NCBI GenBank assembly: GCA_030624545.1
Contig: JAUXJX010000010.1
Location: forward strand, 1 to 15,125
Direction of reading: 5' to 3'
Source of the DNA: Bacteroidota bacterium
Lineage (GTDB): Bacteria > Zhuqueibacterota > JdFR-76 > DREG01
DNA length: 15,125 nt
This document shows, in pieces, positions 1 to 7,008 of the stretch. The position numbers and the translations under genes are program-made. Position 1 is the stretch's first letter, and the number at the start of each line of letters is the position of its first letter. The notes below the pieces were generated by a model, which saw only the letters and a list, made by a program, of their open reading frames with translations, searched no databases and was not told where the DNA came from.

Positions 1-647
1 GCGGAAAACAGGTCGATCTCCTCAAGAGGGACATACAGGATTGGAATATCACTTTTGTTGATACCGGAACCACATCCAACATCGGCCAGCGATTGAAGGC
101 GGTTGAACCCTACCTACGGGGCGAGGAGGTGTTTCTGGCGAATTACGCCGACGGCCTTACGGCCTTGCACCTGCCAAATTTGACTGATTTCTTTCGCCAG
201 CAGCGTACAGTGGCAACTTTTCTCTCAGTGAAGCCGATGCACAGTTTTCATGCGGTCAAAGTTGATGGCAGCGGCCTTGTACACGGGATTCAACCAATTC
301 ATAAGACCGATGCGTGGATGAACGGAGGCTATTTCATCTTTAAGTCTGAAATATTCAATTATATTCGTTCGGGTGAAGAATTGGTGGAAGAGCCCTTTCG
401 GCGGCTTATCAGCCAGCAAGCACTCAGCACACTAAGATATGACGGGTTCTGGGCTTGCATGGATACTTTTAAGGAAATGCAGGTACTGGAGGAAATGCAT
501 AAACAGGGCAATGCACCTTGGGAGGTCTGGACACACTCGAATAACGGGCATGATCAGAATTTGGAATCGGAAGATCAAGACGTCTGGACAGGCTCGAATA
601 ATGGGAATGGTAAGAATTTAGAACTGGCATATCAACTAGCCGGCTAG
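1..647 (+). CDS. Glucose-1-phosphate cytidylyltransferase-like nucleotidyltransferase (5' partial)
   Basis: This is the C-terminal part of a sugar-phosphate nucleotidyltransferase; the open frame runs in from the left edge (first full codon at 3). RfbF-type enzymes transfer CMP from CTP to glucose-1-phosphate, giving CDP-glucose for deoxy- and branched-sugar synthesis in the cytoplasm. Support comes from the DTG...NIGQRL segment (family form DTG...TGGRI/RL), the YADG metal-site-like motif, MNGGYFIFKSEIF, EEPFRRL and DGFWACMDT followed by NAPWEVW, which is the normal end of the family. The protein then continues about 37 residues past that normal end, and this tail holds a 19-residue-period duplication (separate entry). 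The downstream deacetylase and epimerase lie on the same strand, 14 and 34 bp apart, so this is probably one operon for a modified surface sugar. A glucose-1-phosphate thymidylyltransferase is less likely, given the DGFW.CMDT motif. Substrate remains inferred. Confidence 0.85.
   Translation, partial: GKQVDLLKRDIQDWNITFVDTGTTSNIGQRLKAVEPYLRGEEVFLANYADGLTALHLPNLTDFFRQQRTVATFLSVKPMHSFHAVKVDGSGLVHGIQPIHKTDAWMNGGYFIFKSEIFNYIRSGEELVEEPFRRLISQQALSTLRYDGFWACMDTFKEMQVLEEMHKQGNAPWEVWTHSNNGHDQNLESEDQDVWTGSNNGNGKNLELAYQLAG
525..623 (+). repeat. Imperfect tandem duplication in the cytidylyltransferase tail
   Basis: Two 42-bp copies (525-566 and 582-623) match at about 35 of 42 positions with a 57-bp period, both in frame. 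They encode VWTHSNNGHDQNLE and VWTGSNNGNGKNLE, separated by SEDQD. The first copy begins at the Val-Trp that normally ends the family, so the repeat has lengthened the C-terminus. Most differences are in codons for the variable residues; the WT.SNNG core is kept. Confidence 0.8.
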
Positions 648-661
648 CCAACAGGAAGAAA

Positions 662-1303
662 ATGTTGAAAATAAACTTCGATGAAATCAAGTCAATCTTA
701 TGTGTTGGAGCCCATGCAGACGACATTGAAATCGGTTGCGGCGGGACTATTTTGAAGTTGCTTGCAGAGAACAGCTCCATAGAAGTCCATTGGATTGTGC
801 TCAGTGCCACCGATGAACGGGCCGAAGAAGCGGTTCGGAGCGCCGAGTCATTCCTTCGCGAGGCGCAGGATAAACATATTCTTGTTAAGGATTTTCGCGA
901 TACCTTTTTTCCCTATTGTGGGACGGAGATCAAGGAGTTTTTCAATGACTTTAGCCGAGAAATCTCGCCCGATTTGATCTTCACACATTGGCTTGAAGAC
1001 AGGCATCAAGACCATCGTCTTGTGTCAGAGCTCACATGGAACACCTTTCGAGATCATCTGGTTTTGGAATATGAGATAGCCAAATACGAAGGAGATTTGG
1101 GAAAGCCGAACATCTTCGTTCCGTTGAGCGAGTCAATCTGCCAACGCAAAGTTGAGACGACCGTCAGCGCCTTTCGGTCACAGCAATCCAAGAAGTGGTT
1201 TACGCCGGATGCGTTTTGGTCGCTTCTCAGAATCCGCGGCATAGAGTCAAACTCACCGAGCAAATTTGCCGAAGCTTTGCATTGCCGAAAGCTGATTTTA
1301 TAG
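662..1303 (+). CDS. PIG-L / LmbE-family deacetylase
   Basis: Zinc-dependent N-deacetylase family (GlcNAc-PI de-N-acetylase, LmbE, MshB, BshB), which removes acetyl groups from N-acetylated sugars or sugar conjugates. The zinc motif near the N-terminus is AHADDIEIGCGG (His18, Asp21; the usual form is AHPDDE, so here Ala replaces Pro and Ile-Glu follows the Asp pair). The second site is RHQDHR (His115, His118), matching the family HxxDH. The length of 213 aa is normal for the family. The ATG at 662 follows AGGAAG by a few bases. The position between a cytidylyltransferase and a sugar epimerase suggests it deacetylates an amino-sugar intermediate or a precursor of the local polysaccharide. The substrate cannot be read from the sequence. 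Confidence 0.85.
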   Translation: MLKINFDEIKSILCVGAHADDIEIGCGGTILKLLAENSSIEVHWIVLSATDERAEEAVRSAESFLREAQDKHILVKDFRDTFFPYCGTEIKEFFNDFSREISPDLIFTHWLEDRHQDHRLVSELTWNTFRDHLVLEYEIAKYEGDLGKPNIFVPLSESICQRKVETTVSAFRSQQSKKWFTPDAFWSLLRIRGIESNSPSKFAEALHCRKLIL

Positions 1304-1337
1304 ACTGGAGTACCATTAAAAGATTGGAGATAGAACT

Positions 1338-2375
1338 GTGAAAGTTTTGGTTACAGGTCACAAGGGCTACATCGGAAGTGTGTTGGTTCCGATGCTGCAA
1401 GCAGAAGGACATGAGGTCGTTGGACTGGACAATGACCTCTACCAGAGATGTACATTTGGTGAATTAAGCGTGAACGTTGCTGAAATCAGAAAAGACATAC
1501 GCGATATAGAAGCTTCCGATCTGGAAGGATTTGATGCGATCGCCCACCTGGCGGGCCTTTCCAACGATCCCCTCGGCGATATAGACTCCCAATTGACTTT
1601 TGAGATCAATTATTGCGCGTCGGTCCGTCTGGCTCTATTGGCGAAAGAGGTGGGAATATCTCGCTTCATTTTCTCCTCCTCATGCAGCAATTATGGAGCG
1701 GCAGGTGAGGATCTGATCAAAGAGGAGGCGCCGCTGAATCCGGTCACGCCATACGCTCATTCAAAAGTACTGGTTGAGCGGGATGTTGCAATACTGGCAG
1801 ATTCAAAATTCAGTCCAACCTTTTTGCGAAATGCCACGGCCTATGGTGTCTCTCCCCGTTTACGCCTCGATCTCGTTTTAAACAACCTGGTTGCCTGGGC
1901 GTTCACAACAGGCCGTATTTATCTCAAAAGTGATGGGACGCCCTGGCGCCCCATTATTCACATTGAAGATATATCCCTTGCCTTTATTGCCGTGTTGGAT
2001 GCGCCGGTTGAGTTGATTCATAACCAGGCATTCAATGTTGGGCAGAGTGAGGAGAACTACCAAATGAGGGATCTAGCTGAGATTGTAAAGGAGGTGGTAC
2101 CGGGCTCATGTATCGAGTATGCCCCAGACGCTGGCCCCGACAAGCGTTGCTACCGAGTTGACTGCAGCAAACTCGCCCGGACGCTACCTCGTTTTAGGCC
2201 GAGATGGGATGCCCGACGAGGAGCCGAAGAATTATTCAATGCCTACCGGGAACATGGGTTGCACGTGGATGATGTTGAGCGGTCTCAATACGAACGCCTT
2301 GCTCAGATTAAATCCCTATTAGGCAGTGGTCATTTGGATGCCTCCTTAAGGTGGAAAGAGCGGGCTGCGGCCTAA
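1338..2375 (+). CDS. NAD-dependent sugar epimerase/dehydratase (extended SDR)
   Basis: Extended short-chain dehydrogenase/reductase acting on nucleotide sugars. The N-terminal Rossmann motif is [10 protein letters not shown] (GxxGxxG, Gly7-Gly13), with an acidic LDNDLY at the end of beta-2, consistent with NAD binding. FSSSCSNYG supplies the active-site Ser region, and PYAHSK gives the catalytic Tyr139-x3-Lys143. The RNATAYG and RPIIHIEDI segments are typical of the substrate half. The start is GTG at 1338, just upstream of the MKVLVTG Rossmann strand, with GGAG about ten bases before it. At 345 aa it is full length. Relatives with this N-terminus (GYIG...GLDNDLY..CTFG) are often found beside glucose-1-phosphate cytidylyltransferase and sugar methyltransferase genes, which fits the neighbour here. 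The exact reaction (epimerase, dehydratase or reductase) is unresolved. Confidence 0.9.
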   Translation: MKVLVTGHKGYIGSVLVPMLQAEGHEVVGLDNDLYQRCTFGELSVNVAEIRKDIRDIEASDLEGFDAIAHLAGLSNDPLGDIDSQLTFEINYCASVRLALLAKEVGISRFIFSSSCSNYGAAGEDLIKEEAPLNPVTPYAHSKVLVERDVAILADSKFSPTFLRNATAYGVSPRLRLDLVLNNLVAWAFTTGRIYLKSDGTPWRPIIHIEDISLAFIAVLDAPVELIHNQAFNVGQSEENYQMRDLAEIVKEVVPGSCIEYAPDAGPDKRCYRVDCSKLARTLPRFRPRWDARRGAEELFNAYREHGLHVDDVERSQYERLAQIKSLLGSGHLDASLRWKERAAA

Positions 2376-2585
2376 CCAATTCATGAGCGCACGGATATAA
2401 GGATAAACAGTTGGTTGCAGTTTAACATTGGAAAGATGAATATCTCCGGGCAGGAAATCTCACCGGAATGCTCAAAATAGAAGCTATTTGAAGAACAAAA
2501 ACACATATTATATTAATTTTATAACACCTGGATTTTGGATTTGCTCATATTTGTGATACATTCAAAGCGGTTTAGCAAAGCTCCG
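2376..2585. other. Intergenic region after the sugar cluster
   Basis: About 210 bases with no supported gene. The right half (about 2470-2540) is very A/T-rich and could hold the promoter of the DCC-family gene, but I see no clean -35/-10 pair. A weak TCCGG...CCGGA inverted repeat lies near 2445-2467 without a T-run, so I do not call a terminator. Confidence 0.5.
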
Positions 2586-2987
2586 ATGACAGAGAATTCA
2601 ATCATCCTTTTTGACGGAGTATGCAATCTTTGCAACGCTACCGTCCGGTTCATCGTGAAGCGCGATGCGCAGGCCGCGTTGCGGTTCTGCTCCATGCAAT
2701 CGGACAGGGGAAGGGAACTTCTAACTGCTCATGATATCCAGGAGGAGGCAGCCAGCACTTTCGTCCTTATCGAGGGCAACCATTGCCTGGCAAGGAGCGA
2801 CGCTGTACTCAAGGTAGCCAGACATTTGTCAGGCATCTGGCAACTCTTGTCCATCATGTATATTGTGCCTCGTCCAGTACGTGATTTTTTCTATGACGTC
2901 ATAGCAAGGAACCGCTATCGCTGGTTCGGGAAGAGGGAATCATGCTTGGCGCCAGCCGGTGAGCATCTTAACAGATTTCTTGTCTGA
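2586..2987 (+). CDS. DCC-family (DUF393) thiol-disulfide oxidoreductase-like protein
   Basis: A 134-aa protein of the DCC family (DUF393), small thioredoxin-like proteins of poorly defined function, named for a conserved Asp and a CxxC pair near the N-terminus. Here the motif is FDGVCNLCN (Asp10, Cys13, Cys16). Further family signatures are RFIVKRD, LRFCSMQS, TFVLIEG and the C-terminal DVIARNRYRWFGKRESC. I place the start at ATG 2586, which puts the motif at the usual distance from the N-terminus; an in-frame TTG at 2535 would add 17 residues with no family match. The ribosome binding site before 2586 is poor. There are no close neighbours on the same strand, so it is probably transcribed alone. 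The family call is secure; the role is not known. Confidence 0.88.
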   Translation: MTENSIILFDGVCNLCNATVRFIVKRDAQAALRFCSMQSDRGRELLTAHDIQEEAASTFVLIEGNHCLARSDAVLKVARHLSGIWQLLSIMYIVPRPVRDFFYDVIARNRYRWFGKRESCLAPAGEHLNRFLV

Positions 2988-3298
2988 TCAACTATTTCGA
3001 TTAATCCATAGTCCATCATCGGGGGATTGAGGTGATCTTTAGAATCTGCCGCGCGTCAGATTCGCGCCACATTGTGCTTCATTAATCCCACAGGCGCGGA
3101 CAAGTAGGAACAGGATATCCAATATCAGCCTGCCAAACCCAAATCTCTGGTCGCCAGAGACGAGCTCGTTGTTCGGATCTGGGCACTGCAATTTCCAGGG
3201 AGAATTGGGGCGCTGACAAATAAGACTAACATAGTTGATCCGGTTTCAGGCCAACCGTCGGGTAAGTGTTGAGGGGTTAAAAGGAGAATCACTCGGAA
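2988..3298. other. Non-coding stretch with two hairpins upstream of the receiver gene
   Basis: A 311-base gap without a supported gene. It has two compact inverted repeats: GAATCTG-8 nt-CAGATTC (3042-3063) and TCTCTGG-TCG-CCAGAGA (3144-3160). Neither is followed by a T-run, so neither is a typical intrinsic terminator. An 8-bp palindrome CGAGCTCG follows at 3161-3168. A good ribosome binding site, AAAAGGAG, lies just before the ATG at 3299. The stretch could be the 5' leader of the receiver gene. Confidence 0.5.
3144..3160. repeat. Perfect 7-bp inverted repeat with 3-nt loop
   Basis: TCTCTGG (3144-3150), loop TCG, CCAGAGA (3154-3160). It would form a stable RNA hairpin on either strand. It has no T-run and lies about 140 bases before the receiver ATG. 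It might be a structured leader element or a protein binding site. Confidence 0.5.
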
Positions 3299-3682
3299 AT
3301 GCATCTGCTTTTTATTGATTACGACTGGAATAATCTGAGAGTAATGCAAAATGTGTTTGAGCTTTGGGGATACACAGTTACGATTTGTTCAAACAAAACA
3401 CAAGTAGGCCAGATTCATGACAGAGAGTCCTTTGATGCTATCATCACCGAATTGCATATTCCGGGCGAGAACCCTGCGGAATTGATCTCTCTCATGCGCC
3501 GAAGATGGACGATAACTCCTATTATTGTGCTAACTGAGAACCATTCGGTAAAATTCGCCATACAAGCGATGAAGGATGGGGCGAATGACGTTCTGCAAAA
3601 GCCGATGGAACCGGAGCAGCTTCGAGGATTCCTGGCAGGGATGATGGGCCCGCTTCGTGGAGAAGGCATGTCTGCTTCTTGA
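3299..3682 (+). CDS. Stand-alone receiver-domain protein with degenerate phosphorylation site
   Basis: A 127-aa single-domain response-regulator receiver (CheY-like fold) with no output domain. The fold is recognised from LLFIDYD, GYTVTICSN, FDAIITELHIPG, PIIVLTEN and the KDGANDVLQKPMEPEQL end. In the active site, the position of the phospho-accepting Asp is Glu51 (TELHIP instead of T/LDLxMP). The paired acidic residues are Asp7-Tyr8-Asp9 instead of Asp-Asp, so one Mg-binding acid is replaced by Tyr. The conserved Thr79 and Lys101-Pro102 are kept. Glu at the phospho site can mimic the phosphorylated state in some receivers, so this protein may be constitutively active or controlled by binding rather than by a kinase. 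The ATG follows AAAAGGAG at good spacing. No histidine kinase gene is adjacent. A second receiver at 9581 has the same Asp-to-Glu change. Confidence 0.88.
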   Translation: MHLLFIDYDWNNLRVMQNVFELWGYTVTICSNKTQVGQIHDRESFDAIITELHIPGENPAELISLMRRRWTITPIIVLTENHSVKFAIQAMKDGANDVLQKPMEPEQLRGFLAGMMGPLRGEGMSAS

Positions 3683-3772
3683 GCCGGACTGGATGCACAT
3701 GGTCGTTAAGAGCAGGAAAACAGAGCGCCACTTCTTCCTGCCATTTCATAGAGAGCACTGATTTACACTAAG

Positions 3773-4999
3773 ATGAAAACACTTATTGATCGAAATCAGA
3801 TCTTTTTTGTTTTTGAGAGATTTCCGGAGAATGCAGATCCCTCGGTTTTGTTGGAAATCGAAGAGTTGAAGAATCGCGGCATTCCACTTGAAATAGTCTG
3901 TCTGTATTCCAAAACCAAGGATAATGGAAGCGAATCGTTTAGGGATACTGAAGGATTTGTGCCTCATCCCGATAGCCACTCCGGATTATCGTCATTGCAG
4001 AGGACCCTGGTCTTTTGGTTTACGAGAGCGATTGCTATGGCCTCCATTATGGTGACTTTGATAAAGGAAAATTATAGACGGCCCGCCTTTCTTGCTCGAA
4101 TCTTCCTGCTGCTTCCGCGAATTGTCTGTATTGCTTCGAAAGTAAAGAAAACGCGCAAATCAATTCTTCATTCCCAGGATTCAGCGCTATGTGCACCCGC
4201 CACATGGATGATTTCCAGATTGGCAAACAGACCTTATTTGCTGACCATCAGTGACAGCAACGGACAAAAGAACGGCAATGGTCTAAAGAGCCCTGTTAGC
4301 AACGCCAAAGGGATGCTGACCAGAAGCAAACGCAGCAAGACCTCAATCCTGAACCATTTTAATGGAGAGCTGAAAGCTCCAATCTGGCTTCTCTATCAGA
4401 GTCTCCGGACAGAAGAACCGGCTTCCGTGGAACACAGGGATGGGCAGTTCACAATTCTGGTTTTTTGCCCAAAAGATTTAACGAATGGCTTCGACGGATT
4501 CGTCCGTGCTTGCAGCATGCTTTTGGATCAAAGAGTGATGTTCAAATGCGTCTTAATTGGCGAGGGACCGACATATCATCGGATTGAATCGTTGGTACTC
4601 GACAAGAGTCTCGAGCATATGGTCTCTTGTTTCGGTGCCTTGCCGGAAAATGAAATAATGGCGTGGATGGCCAAATCTGACGTATTGGTGGTACCGGACC
4701 TGACTAACTACAATGGTAATAGCGTTCCTACCTGGGTTTTAAACTCAATGGCAATGCGATTGCCCATCATCGCCGCCCGGGGCGGCGTCATCGAAGAAGT
4801 CGTGAAGGACTTTGTCTCCGGCATTCTGGTCACCCCCGGGGATGCAATCTCCCTGGCTTCTGCCATTCATACCTTGTATTATCATCCGGAGATTAGATGC
4901 CAACTGGGCAGCCGGGCCATGCAGCTGGTTCAATCCCGCTTCAATTTGGCGAATAATATCAACCTTTTGGAGGAAATCTATAGAACTATCGGAGATTGA
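3773..4999 (+). CDS. GT4-like (GT-B fold) glycosyltransferase with altered ExxxxxxxE motif
   Basis: A 408-aa protein whose C-terminal half matches GT-B family 4 glycosyltransferases, which move a sugar from a nucleotide donor to a lipid or glycan acceptor at the cytoplasmic membrane face. Visible landmarks are VLIGEGP (about 260), VSCFGALPENEIMAWMAKSDVLVVPD, SMAMRLPIIAARGGVIEEV (to about 343) and GILVTPGDAISLASAI. The two Glu of the donor-site EX7E motif are Asn here: Asn316 and Asn324 in GNSVPTWVLNSMA. The N-terminal half diverges more and contains an acceptor-domain-like region with hydrophobic helices near residues 90-130. The ATG at 3773 lacks a strong ribosome binding site. A short GC hairpin at 5001-5017 follows the stop directly. 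A role in surface polysaccharide synthesis is plausible given the sugar genes upstream, but they are separated by unrelated genes. Confidence 0.8.
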   Translation: MKTLIDRNQIFFVFERFPENADPSVLLEIEELKNRGIPLEIVCLYSKTKDNGSESFRDTEGFVPHPDSHSGLSSLQRTLVFWFTRAIAMASIMVTLIKENYRRPAFLARIFLLLPRIVCIASKVKKTRKSILHSQDSALCAPATWMISRLANRPYLLTISDSNGQKNGNGLKSPVSNAKGMLTRSKRSKTSILNHFNGELKAPIWLLYQSLRTEEPASVEHRDGQFTILVFCPKDLTNGFDGFVRACSMLLDQRVMFKCVLIGEGPTYHRIESLVLDKSLEHMVSCFGALPENEIMAWMAKSDVLVVPDLTNYNGNSVPTWVLNSMAMRLPIIAARGGVIEEVVKDFVSGILVTPGDAISLASAIHTLYYHPEIRCQLGSRAMQLVQSRFNLANNINLLEEIYRTIGD

Positions 5000-5000
5000 T

Positions 5001-5020
5001 TTGGGGCAGCGCCCCAATTT
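5001..5020 (+). terminator. Hairpin terminator after the glycosyltransferase gene
   Basis: TTGGGGC (5001-5007), loop AGC, GCCCCAA (5011-5017), then TTT. The 7-bp perfect GC-rich stem begins 2 bases after the TGA stop. The T-run is short (three), so termination may be partial. Confidence 0.6.
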
Positions 5021-5367
5021 GCCCCATAGCAAATGTTCAAATATAACCCAGAAAATGTGAACTACTCAAATCAAGCCGCCGGTTGCGATCGCTTCCTCAT
5101 TTTGACTTGTTACTTCGGATTCACAAGCCTTCGCCATTTCCACAGCGCCCACCTTTCTTCCCGACATTTAAAGCAATCTTGATTTGCGTCACGAGATTTC
5201 GTCGATCCATTCTTTCAAGGACAGCTCCGTAATTCTTCTTGTTTACTTAAAGATTTATTAGCAAATTTGGTGGTGTGCTGAACCCTACTTCTTTTCCAAT
5301 TGTATCATTTGATAGATTGCTGAAGAAAATGGAATCAATTGCAATGATCTGGAAAAGGAGGTGAAAA
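5021..5367. promoter_or_regulatory. Upstream region of the envelope-stress operon
   Basis: About 350 bases without a supported gene, expected to hold the promoter for the Spy-sigma-anti-sigma-RseB operon. I see GAACC at 5280-5284 and TATCA at 5303-5307. This is loosely like an ECF (sigma-E type) -35 GAAC element with a -10, but the 18-base spacing is longer than usual, so it is only a candidate for autoregulation. A long-range 9-bp inverted repeat, CAAATCAAG (5067-5075) with CTTGATTTG (5178-5186), also lies here. The strongest feature is the ribosome binding site AAAGGAGGTGA just before ATG 5368, the best Shine-Dalgarno in the operon. Confidence 0.35.
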
Positions 5368-5853
5368 ATGAAAGGTAAAGTCATCACAGCGCTTACGGCG
5401 GGGTTAATATTGCCTGGCTTACTTCTGGCAGGTAATCTTAAACAAGATAGAGGGATGGCCAGCAAAAGGGCAAGATTACAACAGCCTATTCTCTCTATTC
5501 TGGATGAAGGACAAGCGGAGGAATGGTCGAAGCTGAGACTAACATTCGAAAAGCAACGAAACGAGATTTCAGCCAAGCTGAAGAATTCCCGATTGGAACT
5601 GCAGCATTTGATGAAATCGAGCCGCTTGCCGGACGAAAAAGAAGTTGGCAAACTGCAGAACGATGTTCTTCAATATTCCAACCAGCTTCAACGGTTGAGA
5701 ATTGAACAGCAGCTTTCCTTGAGGAATATTTTGACCGATGAACAATGGGCTGAGCTGAAAGACAAGACGAAGAAACAAAGAGGTCGTCCCATGCTGAATC
5801 GGATGAGGGATCACAGATCGCGACGTCATCAGGTTATGAGAAGATTTCATTAA
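5368..5853 (+). CDS. Spy/CpxP-like periplasmic protein (LTxxQ family)
   Basis: A 161-aa exported helical protein of the Spy/CpxP/CnrX-like group. Members are periplasmic chaperones or stress and metal sensors. Residues 1-22 form a signal peptide (KGK, a hydrophobic stretch, then LLLAG). The mature part is nearly all charged alpha-helix. A clear LTxxQ motif, LTDEQW, is at 122-127, and a degenerate first motif, LDEGQ, is at 45-49; the family normally has two. The C-terminus (about 135-161) is strongly basic with many Arg, Lys and His (KKQRGR, RDHRSRRHQ, MRRFH), which is longer and more basic than I expect for Spy. The very strong ribosome binding site suggests high expression. It is the first gene before the ECF sigma gene, 36 bp apart, so it is likely both controlled by and co-transcribed with that sigma factor. 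Metal sensing cannot be excluded. Confidence 0.78.
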   Translation: MKGKVITALTAGLILPGLLLAGNLKQDRGMASKRARLQQPILSILDEGQAEEWSKLRLTFEKQRNEISAKLKNSRLELQHLMKSSRLPDEKEVGKLQNDVLQYSNQLQRLRIEQQLSLRNILTDEQWAELKDKTKKQRGRPMLNRMRDHRSRRHQVMRRFH

Positions 5854-5889
5854 GTGATGAAGCTCGCATTCTTGTAGTGGTTAGTCGAT

Positions 5890-6480
5890 GTGGATGAGCA
5901 AATTCATGACATTGGAACGGAATTGAATGACGAACAGTTGATGATTGCAGTTCAAAAAGGCGATAAGACGGCTTATGAAGCATTGGTGTTACGATATAGA
6001 GATGATGCTCTCCGATTGGCTTACCACTATTTGCATAATTGGGAGGATGCCAGAGATATTTCGCAGGATGCATTCGTGAAGGTTTATCTTAAGGCAGATT
6101 CATTTGACCCAGCGCAGCGATTCAGGCCCTGGTTCTTTCGCATATTGGTCAACCATTCTCTAAATTTTTTGAATCGAAAAAAAAAGGTCAAGTTTTTATC
6201 GATCTTTCAGAGGTCTAGAGAAAACGAAGAAGCTATCCTGCTCGATCAGTTGTCAGACGATGAGGGTATTGGCCATGAATTTCAGAACAGGCAAATGGTC
6301 TGGAAGGCACTGGCAGCTTTGTCCGGTTCTCATCGCGATGTGTTGATCTTGCACGAAATGCAAGGATTTAAGGAACAGGAAATAAGTGAGATGCTCGGAT
6401 GTTCGGTGGGAACCGTGAAATCACGACTTCATTATGCAAAAAAGAGGATGCGCAGATTACTCTCTGAGGAATTAAAATAG
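5890..6480 (+). CDS. ECF-family RNA polymerase sigma factor (RpoE-like)
   Basis: Sigma-70 group 4 (ECF) factor, 196 aa, which directs RNA polymerase to envelope-stress promoters. The sigma-2 region spans about residues 18-85, with the core-binding helix WEDARDISQDAFVKVY at 51-66 and RPWFFRILVN at the -10 recognition part. The linker is about 90-125. Sigma-4 (about 130-192) includes LPxxxR-like LSGSHRDV, then EMQGFKEQEISEMLG and GTVKSRLHYAKKRMRRLL as the helix-turn-helix for the -35. I chose GTG at 5890; the upstream Shine-Dalgarno is weak, and a start at the ATG for residue 18 would cut into sigma-2, so the longer form is preferred. The anti-sigma gene starts within 12 bp of the stop, and an RseB-like gene follows, so control by regulated proteolysis of the anti-sigma factor is the expected mode. 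Confidence 0.93.
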   Translation: MDEQIHDIGTELNDEQLMIAVQKGDKTAYEALVLRYRDDALRLAYHYLHNWEDARDISQDAFVKVYLKADSFDPAQRFRPWFFRILVNHSLNFLNRKKKVKFLSIFQRSRENEEAILLDQLSDDEGIGHEFQNRQMVWKALAALSGSHRDVLILHEMQGFKEQEISEMLGCSVGTVKSRLHYAKKRMRRLLSEELK

Positions 6481-6492
6481 GTGGGGCACATC

Positions 6493-7008
6493 ATGAATTG
6501 CGCAAAAATTCAAAAAAAGTTGGACGAAACGAACAGCCTGAAAGATTTTGAACAGGAACTCGCCGTAGAAGAGAAAAACCACCTTAACGAATGTGCCCAT
6601 TGTCAAGATTCCATGGCAAGGTATCGTGGGGCTGACAATATTGTGTCCAACATGCAAAAAATTGAACCTCCTGTAAATATCAGCCAAAACTATATGGCCG
6701 GTCTGTTTCAAAAGCTTGAGAATGACGAGCGGCCAGATAAAACCGTGAAGATTGTCAAGCCCAGAGTTCAATGGGCCTTTGTTCGAACCGCACTTGCCGG
6801 CGTAGCTGGAGTCCTTATCATCTTCGGAGTCTGGCGGTTCGGCTTTCATTCCGGCTCTACAATTCCAAGCGAATATCCAACCTCCGACTCGCTGGAATAT
6901 TATGTGGAATCTTTCAATGAGGTCTCATCGCTTAATCCCGTATATGTGGTGAAGGAGATTGAGTACGACTTGTCAGATTATGAGAGGTCCGATGCAGAAG
7001 ATCAGTAA
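6493..7008 (+). CDS. Membrane-bound zinc-finger anti-sigma factor (RseA-like role)
   Basis: A 171-aa single-pass membrane protein with an N-terminal zinc anti-sigma (ZAS) domain. Ligands are Cys3, His30, Cys34 and Cys37 (HLNECAHC, the HxxxCxxC signature), a transmembrane helix lies at about 94-114 (WAFVRTALAGVAGVLIIFGVW), and a periplasmic tail of about 55 residues is rich in Asp, Glu and Tyr. I use ATG 6493 rather than the GTG at 6481, because the resulting MNC start matches the ZAS family and AGGTGGGG lies just upstream. In this family the cytoplasmic domain holds the ECF sigma factor inactive and the periplasmic tail contacts RseB and the protease. The strongly acidic tail would be a natural partner for the Arg-rich RseB-like protein encoded next, whose gene overlaps this one by 17 bp. 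Confidence 0.85.
   Translation: MNCAKIQKKLDETNSLKDFEQELAVEEKNHLNECAHCQDSMARYRGADNIVSNMQKIEPPVNISQNYMAGLFQKLENDERPDKTVKIVKPRVQWAFVRTALAGVAGVLIIFGVWRFGFHSGSTIPSEYPTSDSLEYYVESFNEVSSLNPVYVVKEIEYDLSDYERSDAEDQ

Noticed and set aside
469..810. 113-codon minus-strand open frame across the cytidylyltransferase/deacetylase junction
   Set aside because: Overlaps two genes with clear family motifs on the other strand and has none of its own.
3299..3682. Glu51 as a sequencing or assembly error
   Set aside because: The same substitution occurs independently in the second receiver, and the metal-binding residues differ too, so a single-base error is an unlikely explanation.
5247..5651. 134-codon minus-strand open frame over the start of the Spy-like gene
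   Set aside because: Cys/Ser/Phe-rich shadow of a well-supported plus-strand gene with a signal peptide and a strong ribosome binding site.
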